A stretch of 64,000 nt of DNA from Sporobolomyces roseus (taxonomy: Eukaryota > Basidiomycota > Microbotryomycetes > Sporidiobolales > Sporidiobolaceae), in the NCBI GenBank assembly GCA_016617785.1, contig JADILM010000002.1, positions 1,736,001 through 1,800,000 on the forward strand, given 5' to 3'. Both the position numbers and the translations under genes were made by a program. Positions 44,191 through 55,705 of the stretch are shown here, piece after piece (position 1 is the stretch's first letter; each line of letters starts with the position of its first letter). A model generated the notes under the pieces. The model saw only the letters and a program-made list of their open reading frames with translations. It had not been told where the DNA came from and made no database searches.

Positions 44191-45112
44191 TAACGACAAC
44201 TATTTTTACGACTTCAACATACCTTTCACTTTCTCGTCACCCCTTTCATCAACATATACAGTACCTCACGTTCCTCGTTCGCCCTTCGCACTGTACATAT
44301 ACCGTATCTTCTCTCCAAAATTGCTTTCTATTCGTCAACTTCTCCCCCTCATAACTACCCTCTACTTTGCTCTTCACCCTCTATTCGTTCTCTCTCTCTC
44401 TGTCTACCTCGTTTGCATAGTCTCCCCCCTTCGTTCTTTTCTGTTCACAGCATTGTTCTCCCTCTTTCGTCGGATTTTGACTTTACTATAGACACTACGA
44501 TTCTTCTTTCGTTGGATATACTTTTCCCTCTGTTGGAACGGAACTGTTCGCACTTTTCTGATTGTTGCAATCGTGCGGAGAAAGCTAGATGAACCCTTGG
44601 AGTCAAGAACGATATTCAAGCCGGAATTCCTTCGCAAGCGCAGTTTCGATAGCTACCGCTGTTCCGGTCCTACAGGCAGCGGGTCTTTGTCGGTGAATGA
44701 TCGCTCTGGCTCAGCTGCCACCTCGAAGCGGCGGACAGCTGCAAGCGAGAGCGACGGAAGATCTCGCAAATTCGTTGCGAAGGGTCGAAGTCATCGAGCG
44801 CGGGTTCAAGCTTCTGCCGCGCTCGATCTTCGTGGGTAGAGAGCTGCTTTTACTCGCCTGCGAAAGCCTAACATTGACTTAGCCGAAGTTATTGGATTTC
44901 ACCATTTCTTCGACGAAGGATTCGGTCGGGCCTAACGCATCTCCTTCCATCAACTAAAGCAGTACCTTCTATTTCAGCACTCTTCTGTACCTTATTACAC
45001 AGCACTACTACACTACATCCAATCAGCAGCAGTTCAATCCCATCAATTGAAAGGAAGAAAAGATCCAACCTTCGACTCTTTTGCATCACCCACCTCACCA
45101 CCTCTCCCACCA
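44191..45112. other. Intergenic region before SCH9
   Basis: Very pyrimidine-rich from 44200 to 44520, as expected for the 3' flank of the membrane protein gene, then mixed sequence leading to the SCH9 promoter. A plus-strand open frame at 44573-44839 is Arg/Ser-rich but has no support. Nothing else is recognised. Confidence 0.4.
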
Positions 45113-48100
45113 ATGAGTATGTTGAAGGGATTCTTTGGAGGAGTTTCTCAACCACAAGATCAAACTACGCCTAAAGCATCCGATCAGAAGAATCCTTTTG
45201 ATTTACTGAGTTCGATTACTCCCTCTCGCCGAGCAAGTCAAGCGGGTCTCCCACAACCAACGACTACTCCCTCGCAACAACAGCAGTTACAATCTGGATT
45301 AAAGACTCCTACTCTACAACCTCGTACGAGTTACAGTGGGAGTTCGACTCCAGGTTCAGATGGTGGATTAATCACTCCCGGTGCGAGTGGTTCTGTACCG
45401 GGTACTCCGGGAGGAAGAGCACTCGCTACTACTGGTGAGTACAACTCCATTCAACCACAGAGTCATAAGCGAGTCGAAGAGGAATGTACCGGTTTGTGAA
45501 CGGTCTATTCGGGAGTCAGTCGGATTCGGAGCGAACATTCTCGACGCAGTTTCTCTGGTCTTTCCCACTCTCAGCTGACCAAACCCTCTCTCTTCCTCTC
45601 TTATCACTCCACTCCAATCACCCCCCAACCAACTTCATTCCTGAAACACTCAAATTTGATTGTCGCACTCCAAATCATCCCATTTAATTCTTCCCAACTC
45701 TTGACTTCCCTCTCTCACCGTCTCGGAATGAACTCTCCCACTTCAAACGACTCTGATACCTCTACACAAACTATCACAATGCCCTCGATATCAACCTCGA
45801 CCGCTACTACTTCTTCCGCCGGCTCTCTCAACTCCTCCGCTTCTTCCTCTCAAACCTCCTCTCCCCCCACCTCTATCGCTGCCTCTTCTCCAACCGCTTC
45901 CTTTCGCTCGTTCTCCTTCACACGATCTCCCAACTACTCCTACAACTCTCGAACGAACCCCCCTTGTACCTCTTCTCTCTCCTCGTCACCCAATCTTGCT
46001 GCGGACCGTTCCCACCTTGTCCGTCCCACTCTTACCACTACGACCTCGTGCTCTCCATCTCGATCTATTCCCGGTTCACCCTCTCGACGACGATCGATAC
46101 AACATCATCATTCACCTCCGATCGTCTGTTCCTCACCACCCGCAAATCGACCTTCAATAGCTCTCTCCACCAACGAACCCGATTTCTCTTTCAAAACTCA
46201 ACCTTCGGCTTTGACTCGACAGAAGAACTCGAACCAATCTGCACCTAGAGGGAAACTACTCGTCAAACTCATCTCCGCTCGACACTTGTCACCACCTTCG
46301 ATTCAATCTCGACCTTATGTCGTCGTTACATTCGATCAAAACGAGTTTGTTTCGAGGGAACCGATTCATGAGGAAGGAGAAGAAGTGACTGGAACTGCTA
46401 GACTGAGAACTTCAGCAGAGAGGGAAGCGGAATTAGGTTTACAATCTTTACAGAACAATAATGGAGGAGGAGGAGGAGGAGGACCATCTCGATCACCGAT
46501 ACCAGATTTGAAAGGTCGTTTACCTTTACCTGCTACACCTGGAGGAGGACTCAACCCGGGAGAGAAAGGTTACGATGATCGATTGGCGGAACAAGAGGCG
46601 GAACGATTAGGGCTAAACCCGGGTTCAACTGCTTCCTCTTCTTCAATGTTGTCGAGATCACCTGCGAGTGGGTTGGGAAGGAAATTGGAAGAGTTTGAGA
46701 GTAGTAAGAATGGAACGCCGCAAGGATCACCGAAACCTCCGAAACCTGATTTGGCTCCTGTCGATGTCAACGTTTCGACACCTCTACCGAAGGGAGATGA
46801 GGCAAAGACCCCGACGGGTGCCGACGATGAACCTCAGAATGGATTCGGAGGAGAGAAAGAGATGGCTTATAACCCTACTTGGAAACACGAGGTTTACTTG
46901 TGAGGTTCATCTCGTTCTGATCTATCAGCGCTCAAGTACTGATGAATCCTTGCTTGAATTCCACAGTGATGTCATGAACGAGAAGTCACCACTTGTCCTC
47001 CAGATCTATGACCGTTCGATCGAAGAAGAATGTTTCTTGGGATTCGCAGAACTTCGACCGAAACTCGTCAACAACCACACCGTCGATCAATGGTTTCCTT
47101 TGCAAGCTCGACCAGGAGAAGATCATGCTGTTACTGGAGAAATCAGAGTTCAGATTCGATACGAGAAATACGATGTACGTTCCGACTCAACTGCATCTCA
47201 AGTTCGTCGCGCACTGATACAGGCATACCGTGGGATTGTACAGATGAAACGAGGATTGTCGGTGAACGATTTCGACTTCCTTCGAATGATCGGAAAGGGA
47301 ACTTTCGGACGAGTTTTCCAAGTTCGCAAAAAGGACACGAAACGAATCTACGCGATGAAGGTCCTATCGAAACGAGAAATCGTCGCCAAAAAGGAAATCG
47401 CCCACACGATTGGAGAACGCAAGATCTTGCAACGTTCGAGTGATTCACCGTTCTTGTTGGGTTTGAAGTTCTCGTTTCAGACGGAACAGGATTTGTACTT
47501 GATCATGGATTACAAGAGTGGTGGAGAGCTGTTCCATCATTTACAGAAGGAAGGGAGGTTCACGGAGGATCGAGCGAGGTTCTATACGGCGGAAATCGTT
47601 CTCGCTTTCGAACATTTACATAAATTCGATATCGTCTATCGGTGAGTCTACTCATCGCGATCAGTTCTCAGCAGCTTCTGTGGTACTGACTCAATTCCGA
47701 TTTCGACTCACAGCGATTTGAAACCGGAGAACATTCTACTCGACGCGACAGGTCACATCGTTCTGTGTGATTTCGGACTCTCGAAACCCGACTTACCTTC
47801 CGACGCTCTCACCAACACTTTCTGCGGAACTACCGAATACCTCGCTCCTGAAGTCTTACTGGACGACAACGGTTACTCCAAGATTGTCGATTTCTGGTCA
47901 TTGGGTGTATTGTTGTTCGAGATGTGCTGCGGATGGAGTCCTTTCTATGCGGAGGACACTCAGCAGATGTACAAGTTGATGTGAGTCAAGTCTGTCTCTC
48001 TATCGAACAAAGTGAAGAGCGTGACTGACGAAGAGTTGTCGTCGTTCGAATAGTTGTTTCGGAAAGGTCAAATTCCCTCGAGGAGTTATCGGTGAAGATG

Positions 48101-48796
48101 GTAAACAGTTCGTCAAGGGAGTGAGTGACTTATTTCTCATCATCGCTAACCAGAATGCGCGTGTTGATGAAGCGAGGTGGTTTACAGCTCCTCAACCGAA
48201 ACCCTAAACACCGACTGGGAGCTACTCGAGACGCAGAAGAATTGAAAGAACATCCTTTCTTCAAGAACATCGACTGGGAACTTCTCGCTCAACGAGCAGT
48301 ACCACCTCCATTCAAACCTTACGTCGATTCCGACGAGTCAGTCGCCAACTTCGATCCCGAATTCACAGAGGCAAACTTACTCGAAGAAGCACCTCACGAT
48401 GTTACATTCGACGAGACGGATCCTTCACCGAGTTGGTTGGACAAGGCGAGTGAGCTAGGAAGGAGTCAGGTCGAGAAAGCTAGTCCGATGGAGATTCGAG
48501 ACAAGACGAGATCATCGAGACCTGCTGCTCAACCTCTGACAAACTCGGTACAAGAGAACTTCCGTGAGTCCTCACTCTCTCTCGATACTACTGCTCTACC
48601 GCCAGCTGACTCGCAGTCCTCTTTCGATCTTGTAGGCGGTTTCACTTTCTCTGGAGAAGGAGAATCAATGATTCATCACGCTGCAAACTCTTTCAATCGA
48701 CTATCGATGACATCCGACGGCAACTCTCGACGATCATCTAACTCCGACGAACCAACAATGCGACAAGTCGAGGATGAATGGGAGGACGAACGATAA
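45113..48796 (+). CDS. SCH9: Sch9-type AGC kinase with C2 domain
   Basis: The N-terminus [10 protein letters not shown] and a Ser/Thr/Pro-rich region end in GGRALATT. The first intron (45435-46250, 816 nt) joins in phase to [13 protein letters not shown], the start of a C2 domain with a disordered insert, closing with [10 protein letters not shown] and LQIYDRS. The kinase domain has [43 protein letters not shown] and [14 protein letters not shown] (TPK-type activation loop). The tail ends with a hydrophobic motif VGGFTFSGE. Introns lie near 46903, 47642, 47979 and 48121. Sch9 is the TORC1-regulated kinase, an S6K/Akt counterpart, linking nutrients to ribosome production and lifespan. An alternative first exon lies inside intron 1. 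Confidence 0.92.
45575..46250 (+). other. Open frame inside SCH9 intron 1, possible alternative first exon
   Basis: From about 45575 a frame stays open with no stop, contiguous with the C2 domain. It contains ATG at 45728 ([13 protein letters not shown]) and about 170 residues of Ser/Thr/Arg-rich, coding-looking sequence ending [10 protein letters not shown]. This would give SCH9 a second N-terminus from an internal promoter. The alternative is that the sequence is simply intron, or that this is the only true start. Confidence 0.45.
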
Positions 48797-49458
48797 ATCT
48801 CCTCATCAAGTCTTATCTCCTCTCTTCCTCTTTCTCCTTTCTGTGTATAGACGAGCATTTTCCCTTCCCCTTCTCTCCTCCAGCGCACTTACTACACAAG
48901 GACGCTGCACCCTCTTCTTCCCTATTTAGTTCAATTCCTACCATCGTATTTAGTTTCCTCTCTCTTTTCTCTTCATCTTTGGTCTTAGCTTTTCTTTCTT
49001 TCCTATTCTACTCGCTACCTCATACACTGCAGCTACTCCCGACCTCCTCCTCGCCCTTACCCACTCGTTCTTTTCCCTCGTTCCCTAGCTTCTTGTACTA
49101 AATCGCAACCTAGTCATTTCTCGATAACCTCTCTCAAAGATACCTTCGCGAGGATTTCAAACGAAGAAAGCGACGAAGCAACGGGAAGAGATAAGTTTGA
49201 CAGGACTTTGAAGGAGAACTCCGATAGTGAGATTCGCGAAACGAACGCATAATGTCGAGTACAGTCTATGAATGATGATGACTGGCAATGCGATACAAAT
49301 CTCCCCATCTCAAGTACATAAAGAACGATAACATGCAATCCGAATTGACCAACTGTGAAAACCCCCGAACAGCAAAACACCTAGATCTAAATAATAATGA
49401 AAACTCCCCTTTCTAACGAAATCCATCCCAAGTCTTGTTCCCGGTTCCCTAGCCTCCC
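48797..49458. other. Convergent 3' region between SCH9 and the GDS protein gene
   Basis: Strongly pyrimidine-rich from 48800 to 49090, typical of a 3' untranslated region. The rest is mixed sequence. No gene is supported. Confidence 0.45.
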
Positions 49459-51589
49459 TTATGACCAATGCAAGAATAATCTATCCATCAAGGCGAACTC
49501 ACCCACCCCCAGTTGAGGTCGTTCGTGATAGATCGTACCGAGCGCTCCCCAATGTCGTCCGTCGGAAGACGCCATCGGTATCGAATTCAACGTCGAGTAA
49601 GCGTCAAAGTAAGTGAACGCAGGGAAAGACGTGGCGAGAACTGTCGAAAGATCAAAAAAAAAATTCAGCAGAGTTCCCTTTTTTTTCCGGTGCGATGAGA
49701 ACGAAAGACCGAAAAAGGGCGAAAAAGAAACAAGGAAGCTCACGATTTTGTAAGGCCTCGTTGTGAGGTTCGAGCTGGAATCGTTGACCGGCGATACGAT
49801 CATAGCATTGAACTGTGTCAAGCAAAATCCCAAAAAAACCGTCCATCAATGTCCCATTTCAAGCAATGAGTTGGTGAAGACGACAGGTACGTACTCGCTT
49901 GAACGACACCAGCACTACCTCGAATGACCGTGTGGGCGTTCGGTGCCAGTTCTTGAATCGCTTTCAAACCAGGTTCAAGTTTCGACAAGTACTCGTCTGA
50001 CGTTAAACGCGCAAGCCACAAGGCTGCCGAGAAGAACAGCTGAGAATTTGTCTATCAGCTCTCAGTAGGAGAAGAGAGGTTGACGAGCTAGACTTACATG
50101 CGAGGGAGGAGGCTCGAGACCTGTCAACGCTGCTCGAACTTTCGGTTCCTCTCCCATTGGAGCCCAGAAGAACCTCAAGGTCGTCGTACTTCCATCTTGA
50201 TGTGTGTAAATTCCTTCCTTGTTGCTGTAACGAATGGATCCAAGAATCAGTCACGACGATTCCGAGAGAAAAGCAAGTAAAAGTGACTCTTACCTCGTAT
50301 GATAGCTTGCGTCATTACTGTACGCACAGGTTGTTCCAGGTGGGGTATCACCGAACAGAGTCTGCCACAGGATGAAGCAGAACCAATCTCGAATGACACT
50401 GTCTCCGAAAAAGGCGAGCGATTCGGGTTTCCCAATCTCGAGCCATTCCCCCACAGTGTGATGAGGGATCTTGCAGTTGAACGGAGCCCAAACGTGTGAA
50501 TAATCCGTGTGCGGCTTTGGTGTGAAAGCCCCAAGCTAATGAGAAAATGTTTTCGATTCGTCAGTTTAAGCGTTCGAAAGGAAAGGAGCGGGAAAGCTCA
50601 CATAGTTTGAGAGCCAGCCGTAGTGTGGTGATTGCGGGATGAGATGAGCGGGGTTGAGATGCGCTTTCGAGATCCATCGACCCGGCTCTGTGAAAGCTTG
50701 AGCAGGTGAACAAATTTCTGAACTTTCCTTTGGACCTGATCGCGAAGATGGTTTCAGCTCATTGATCACAAGTCGAGGAGGAGAGCTAGACTAACTTGGA
50801 CCCGTTACATTCAAGCTGTGAGGAGAGCCGTTGACAGCGAGTTTGTGATCTGTTAACGATCAATCGAGATCAGTTTTGTCGAAAGGAAAAGAAAAGAAAG
50901 TTGCTCTCACATTGGGGCTTCTCGGCATCGTTCCATTGGTCACACTTTTCGTGTTCTGGATAAGCGTAGGCGACATACTGACCAGGATCGTCAAGGCGGA
51001 ACCGAACTCGAATCACTCGTTGCTCGATCACCTCCGAGGAAAGAACGTGCACTGGAGAAACGAGTGATGGTCCATCGAGTATGAGTCGATACGCGTTTGC
51101 GCACATCTCGTCGGGTCTGTTGTGCGAGCATTTGAACGTGACAGTAGCTTCCTCTCCCGTGCGAATCTCTGAGGGCCATTCCGCGTTCAGGTTTCCATCT
51201 AAATTAAAGCGTAAATCGCCCTCTTCTTCCTAATCAGCTCTGACTCGTGGGTCGAATACTCAAAGAAGCAAGTACTCACCAGTCTTGAACTCCTTCGTAG
51301 CCGAGAGAGGGTTTTTTTTCGCGTTGAGAAAGAGTTGGCGCGTAGGTGCAACTGCAGGGTTGACGTCGGTGAGGGTGAGCGGACCAGCCGCAGCAGAGGA
51401 GAGAGACCGTGTCGTCGATAAGTGGTAGGATACAACGGTGGTCGCGAGGGTTGCGAGAACGAGTGCTCCCCATCGGACGGCAGGTCGCTTCGAGTAAGAT
51501 GATTTCGAAGAGGAGTGGTGGTGGTGTTCCGGTATCGGAGAGTTATCCGAGCTAGGTAGAGGGCGGTACTGCATCTCTATATTCGACAT
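49459..51589 (-). CDS. Type II membrane protein with GDS (SGNH/PC-esterase-like) motif
   Basis: It starts MSNIEMQYRPLPSS at 51589, followed by a His/Ser-rich cytosolic segment and one membrane helix (WGALVLATLATTVVSY), so the bulk is lumenal. Next is a beta-rich region (EIRTGEEATVTFKC ... DDPGQYVAYAYPEH) and then a catalytic-looking segment: FFGDSVIRDWFCF (GDS with a following Arg) and, near the C-terminus, SSDGRHWG, an Asp-x-x-His pair. This arrangement is that of SGNH/PC-esterase proteins (NXPE, Cas1 and TBL type) that acetylate or deacetylate glycans in the Golgi. Membership is inferred from these motifs. Several phase-consistent introns, for example near 51290-51200 and 49745-49650. The exact substrate is unknown. 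Confidence 0.62.
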
Positions 51590-52033
51590 CCGAGGGCGAG
51601 ATTGGTGAATGGTGAAGGAAGAGATCTGCGGAATTCCAGAAGATTCAAGAGAGTTGATCGACCTTTCACCATTCATTCGATCATTGAACTCAGTTACAAG
51701 CAACATATACCAGCTCAGACACCTCAAATAGTTCTCCTGCAAGTCCACCGCAAGTGTCAACCTCAAACAGAGACTCGGAATTCACCTTTGACAGAACTCA
51801 ACTTAAACTCGACTCGAATAGCAACGTATAGCATCGTAGCTAGCTTAGTAAGTACTCTTGAGCTCTCTCTATACCGTGTAGTAAGTTTCAGCTGATCAGC
51901 TGAGCGATTACAGCTTCCTCCTTCTCCTCTCGCTTTTTTCGACCAAATCTGATTTTCTCCCTCGCCCTGTTCCCTGCATCGCTCGATCTCTCATCCTACT
52001 ATTCACACAGTCTCTCTCTCCTCTTCGTCGACA
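51590..52033 (+). promoter_or_regulatory. Divergent promoter and leader of F-box gene 3
   Basis: It contains the family leader intron (51848-51913, 66 nt; donor GTAAGTACTC, acceptor GATTACAG) and the shared pre-intron segment with AACTCGACTCGAATAGC. It lacks the longer purine-rich block found before F-box genes 1, 2 and 4, so its upstream promoter is diverged or truncated. On the minus strand it must also serve the GDS protein gene, whose start is at 51589. Confidence 0.5.
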
Positions 52034-53104
52034 ATGCCGATTCCTTCCCTTCCTATCGAAATCGTCTCAGAAATCGTTTCTCACCTTCGTACCCCCCTCA
52101 AAAGCGAAACTCACGAAGCTATGGAAGCGGGACAATCTCTATCTCTCGTATGTCGCAGGTGGTCTCCGATCGGCCAAGCGCTCCGTTGGAAGGATCTCGA
52201 GATCGGCACTATCTCCGTTCCCTCTCTTCTCGCTCACTTCGACCTTCATCCTCATCTCGCTCGATTTGTTACCAGCTTCGCGCTATCGAGGGACACGCAA
52301 CTACACGACAATGGGAATGGTGACGGAGAAGGCGCTGGCGCCTTGCCGAGGCTATTGAGTGTATTGGGACAACTCGCATCTCTCGATCTTCGACAAATTT
52401 CTGCAAATCTCCCCGTGGTCATACAAACTGCTGCACCTCTTCAACATCTTACAGAGCTCTACCTCCTCTCGGATCACTGCCTCGATTGGAACGAGCGCCT
52501 CACTTCGACCTTGGTTGCCGGTCTCCCCGTTCTCCGAGACTTCTCCCTCACCGCCTTACAGGACTTCGTCCTCGACGACGACGACATCATCGCTACAGCT
52601 CCTCGTAACCTCAAGAAAGTACAGCACATCTCGTTATCGTGGAACACCAGCAAAGGTTCGAATGTCGTACATAGGTTTCTCTCGATCTTCGACCCTGCAG
52701 CTCTGCGCAGTTGTGCGCTCGTAGGCGCTCCTGCCTGCGCATCTGCGTACGAATGGCTCGTCGGCTGTTCGAACCTCTCCAATCTGCGCATCGCCATCGT
52801 CTGCCCATTCTTGACCTCGAACTTCCCCTCCCTCCTCGACAATATCTCCAAAATGAAATCGCTCGAATGCATCGAGTACAGGGTCTTTGGAGGTTCTCGA
52901 GACGATTTCTACACTTTACCCGTCAGCCTCGAAGTCATCCTCGTCTCTATTCCTTCGACTCTCGAAAGATTCCGAGTTCAGAATCTCCTCTTCGCCGATT
53001 CTGACGAATCTCACCATCACCCATACCCGACTCAGTTCTGGACGATAATCTGTGCTTCATCGAGGGAATGGTTTCGAGGCAAGAGGGCTATCGCTGTGCC
53101 GTAA
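52034..53104 (+). CDS. F-box protein, paralog 3 (C-terminus frameshifted)
   Basis: It starts MPIPSLPIEIVSEIVSHL with a typical F-box (LSLVCRRWSPIGQALRW) and Leu-rich middle (LQHLTELYLL, CSNLSNLRI). As read it ends at 53104 after 356 residues, shorter than the ~399 of paralogs 1 and 4. The missing C-terminus is still visible in another frame from about 53000: DSVLDDNL, RCAVIWKDKGD and FESWNEADET, then a terminal intron (53190-53251) and IERVA with a stop at 53270. These match SVLLDDTED, ALILWAEQGD, TWEEK and the terminal intron of the paralogs. A frameshift near 52995-53030 therefore truncated this copy, unless it is a sequencing error or an unrecognised intron. Confidence 0.78.
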   Translation: MPIPSLPIEIVSEIVSHLRTPLKSETHEAMEAGQSLSLVCRRWSPIGQALRWKDLEIGTISVPSLLAHFDLHPHLARFVTSFALSRDTQLHDNGNGDGEGAGALPRLLSVLGQLASLDLRQISANLPVVIQTAAPLQHLTELYLLSDHCLDWNERLTSTLVAGLPVLRDFSLTALQDFVLDDDDIIATAPRNLKKVQHISLSWNTSKGSNVVHRFLSIFDPAALRSCALVGAPACASAYEWLVGCSNLSNLRIAIVCPFLTSNFPSLLDNISKMKSLECIEYRVFGGSRDDFYTLPVSLEVILVSIPSTLERFRVQNLLFADSDESHHHPYPTQFWTIICASSREWFRGKRAIAVP

Positions 53105-53535
53105 TCTGGAAGGACAAAGGTGATAAGAAGAGCAAAAAAGGACATCGCATAGTGTTGAGCTTCGAGTCTTGGAATGAAGCTGATGAGACGTAAGTTCCCT
53201 CTCGTAGCTCTTTGAAAGCGAAAGCTAACCTCTTGTTCTCTCGCACTACAGCATCGAGAGAGTCGCTTGATTTGTCGTACCAAAGCTAGTTTTCGGTGAC
53301 ATCCGTACAAACATTGACCCGCTTGATGCTCTTCCTCTCCCTGTTTGTTCAAACTCCCTCGTGCCCTGCAAAGCTCAATTCCTAGCTTTACGAGATCCCG
53401 TCCTTGATGTGACTGAATCAGCGGGTCCTCGAAAGGAGCGCACCGAGAACCGTTCTCACTCACACCGGTTAGCTGTCTCTCGTCGATCTCAAGCAGCTCT
53501 GTCGCGTCGTGGGTATCACGGTAAGCTCCGGAACG

Positions 53536-53550
53536 CCGGACTTTCCGCGG
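53536..53550 (+). promoter_or_regulatory. Conserved CCGCGG promoter element upstream of MYND gene D
   Basis: CCGGACTTTCCGCGG ends 122 bp before the ATG at 53672 and is identical to the copies before genes A and C. A CT-rich tract lies between. The upstream stretch 53271-53535 shows CGTCGTGGGTATCACGG, similar to a segment before MYND gene B, and nothing else. Confidence 0.5.
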
Positions 53551-53671
53551 TGCAGATTTGCCAACTTTCCCTTCCCCTCTCTCTTCTCTTTCTCTCTCCT
53601 TCTCCTCACTTTCTCAACTCACCCACTTCTTCGACTCAGTCTCAACTCCAGTATCTACCTCAAGTCTCAGC

Positions 53672-54744
53672 ATGTCCACCTCGACTTCCTCTGCTTCTCC
53701 CTCGGCTTCAGGAGAGTGCGTCGTTTGTGGGAAAGAATCATCGACTCGTTGTTCAAGCTGTGCGAAAGGTGGAGTGGATTGGATGTACTTCTGCTCAAGG
53801 GAACATCAGAAACTCGTAAGCACAACTCACTAACTCTTATTGGCGATATCTATCTTCGCTTCTTCGAACTCACGCTTTCTCCTGTATTCTGACAGATCTG
53901 GGCAGTACACAAACGTGTCTGTGGAGGACCCTTCAGGTGGCCCCCTCTCAAGCCTAAGGAAGGAGATGAAATGATCAAGCTGAGCGCGTTGCCAGTTTTT
54001 CAAATTCCAGGGCAGACTGGATTGAAAAGCTGGATGGACGTTATGGCTGATCGGACCGGAGTAGCTCACGTATCTATGGACGACAAGAAGAACTTCGAGG
54101 TATGCGAATCAGGTCGCGAGATCTATCAAACTCGTTCTAACTTGACGGGTGAGTAGGCAAATATTCGACAGCTTGGAGAGGACGAACCCCGGCATGATGT
54201 AGAAGATCAACGACATCTGCTCCACTTCCGAGCCTCGCTCTTCAACATTAAAGGGGCAATCGATGTCTCGAGAGGATGTTCGAAAATTGTCGAATACCAC
54301 CGCCTCATCGAATCAGATCCCTACGGCGCTCTCGCCTTCTACGACTCTCGTCATCTCGAAGGTATCGATATTGCCTCCACAACGTCCTGGTATTCGGATT
54401 ATCAACATCGAAAGGCCCTGTTATTCGGGATTCTCATTGTCGTCAATCGTTTTCTCGAACCTGCCGATTCAGCTCCGACGCAAGAGGTCCTGAGTTATCT
54501 ATGCCACTGTCTGGAGCAATTGACCAAATTGGCTCGAGACGTGATCCAGTCGACTCATCCAAAGGAGGCGAATAACATCACCCATGTTTATCTCCCCGAT
54601 TTGCTCAATGATCTTGCGATAACGTTGAGTAACGTAGACGGAACGGGGAGAGTATGGAATGATATGTCAGAGGGAGCGAAATTGGTGGCGGGAGGAGTGC
54701 GTGTCAAGGGTGGTCAAGATGAAAAAGTCAAGCTCTTTACCTAG
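53672..54744 (+). CDS. MYND zinc-finger protein, paralog D
   Basis: Three exons (53672-53815, 53896-54099, 54157-54744) give 311 residues. The finger is complete: CVVCG, CSSC, FCSREH, IWAVHKRVC. The C-terminal domain has ESDPYGALAFYD, 'TSWYSDYQHRK', LTKLARDVIQSTHPKEAN and VYLPDLLNDL, closest by eye to paralog A (SHPEEAKLINEVYLQEL). The protein extends ~25 residues beyond the other paralogs with a Gly/Val/Lys-rich tail. F-box gene 4 follows 961 bp downstream on the same strand, reproducing the A-then-1 and B-then-2 arrangement. The tail has no recognised motif. Confidence 0.85.
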
Positions 54745-55705
54745 TAACCTCGTCTTTTGTTCGCGATCTCCTTTTGTAACAGCTGTTACTGACCTGTTGA
54801 TTGAGATCGGCTCTGGCGAGCCAGAAGATTGTCAATTTTGTCTCAGAGAGATCAATCGAAGTGATTCCTAAGATTCGCGACGATTTTCGAGCGATGCACG
54901 TCTCTAGGTTGGAACCATATCGTCTCGCTACCTCTCCGTTAGCGGCGACAGTGCCGAGGTGCTGATCTCGTAAGACGACAAGCAAAGCGAGGAGAATTGG
55001 AGGAGGACGAGAGTCGAAACGACTGTTCGCGAAAGAACGATCGAACGGAACCAACCTCCTTCGAGTCTCATCGTTGCAGCGCAGATACGCCCTGAGCTGT
55101 AGCTACACCTGTTCATTAACGAAGGATGGATTCGAGAGACAGCGTAGAGCAGTTGAGGGAGGAGAATCGATTGAGGAAGCGAAATCTAGCAATGAAGCAG
55201 TCGAGATCGATCGCCACTTCATCTAGAGTTTGATCCGAAGTGCATCATGACTCAGAGCAGTCCCTTGAAGCAGTAGAGGGAGTGAGAAGAGGTAGAAACC
55301 GAAAGAGAGATGAAACGGAACGAGTTCGTTTTCAACCATTCACACGACACTCGAATTCAGCTAGAACCAGCACAGATCAGCTCAGAAACATCAAGAGACC
55401 ACCCCTCAAGTGCTCCTCAACCTTCAACCTCAAGAAGAGACTCGAAATCCTCCTTTGTCGACACTCCCTCGACTCGACTCGAAGAGCCAGGTTAAGCTTC
55501 GAAGCTACCTTCGTAAGTACCCCTTAGCTCTCTGCATCCCGTACACTCAGGCGAAGCTGATCTTCCGGGCGATTGTAGCTTCCTCCTCCTCCTTCGCTTC
55601 TTTCGACCACATCCAATTCGTGAGTTTCGCTATTCCCTACTTCACCAACTGTCAGAATATAGCTGAGCGATCAATCTTCTCTGCAGCATCTTTCCGTCCC
55701 TCGAG
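54745..55705 (+). promoter_or_regulatory. Upstream region and leader of F-box gene 4
   Basis: From about 55060 it is homologous to 6060-6726: CGCAGATAC plus AGCTGTAGCTACACC, the purine-rich GAGAGATGAAACGGAACGAG block at about 55300-55325, CATTCACACGACACTCG, and the leader intron (55513-55578, 66 nt). The part 54745-55060 has no counterpart and no gene. Confidence 0.5.

Noticed and set aside
44573..44839. Arg/Ser-rich open frame before SCH9
   Set aside because: Composition is typical of a shadow frame in GC-rich sequence, with no conserved motif and no matching transcript signals.
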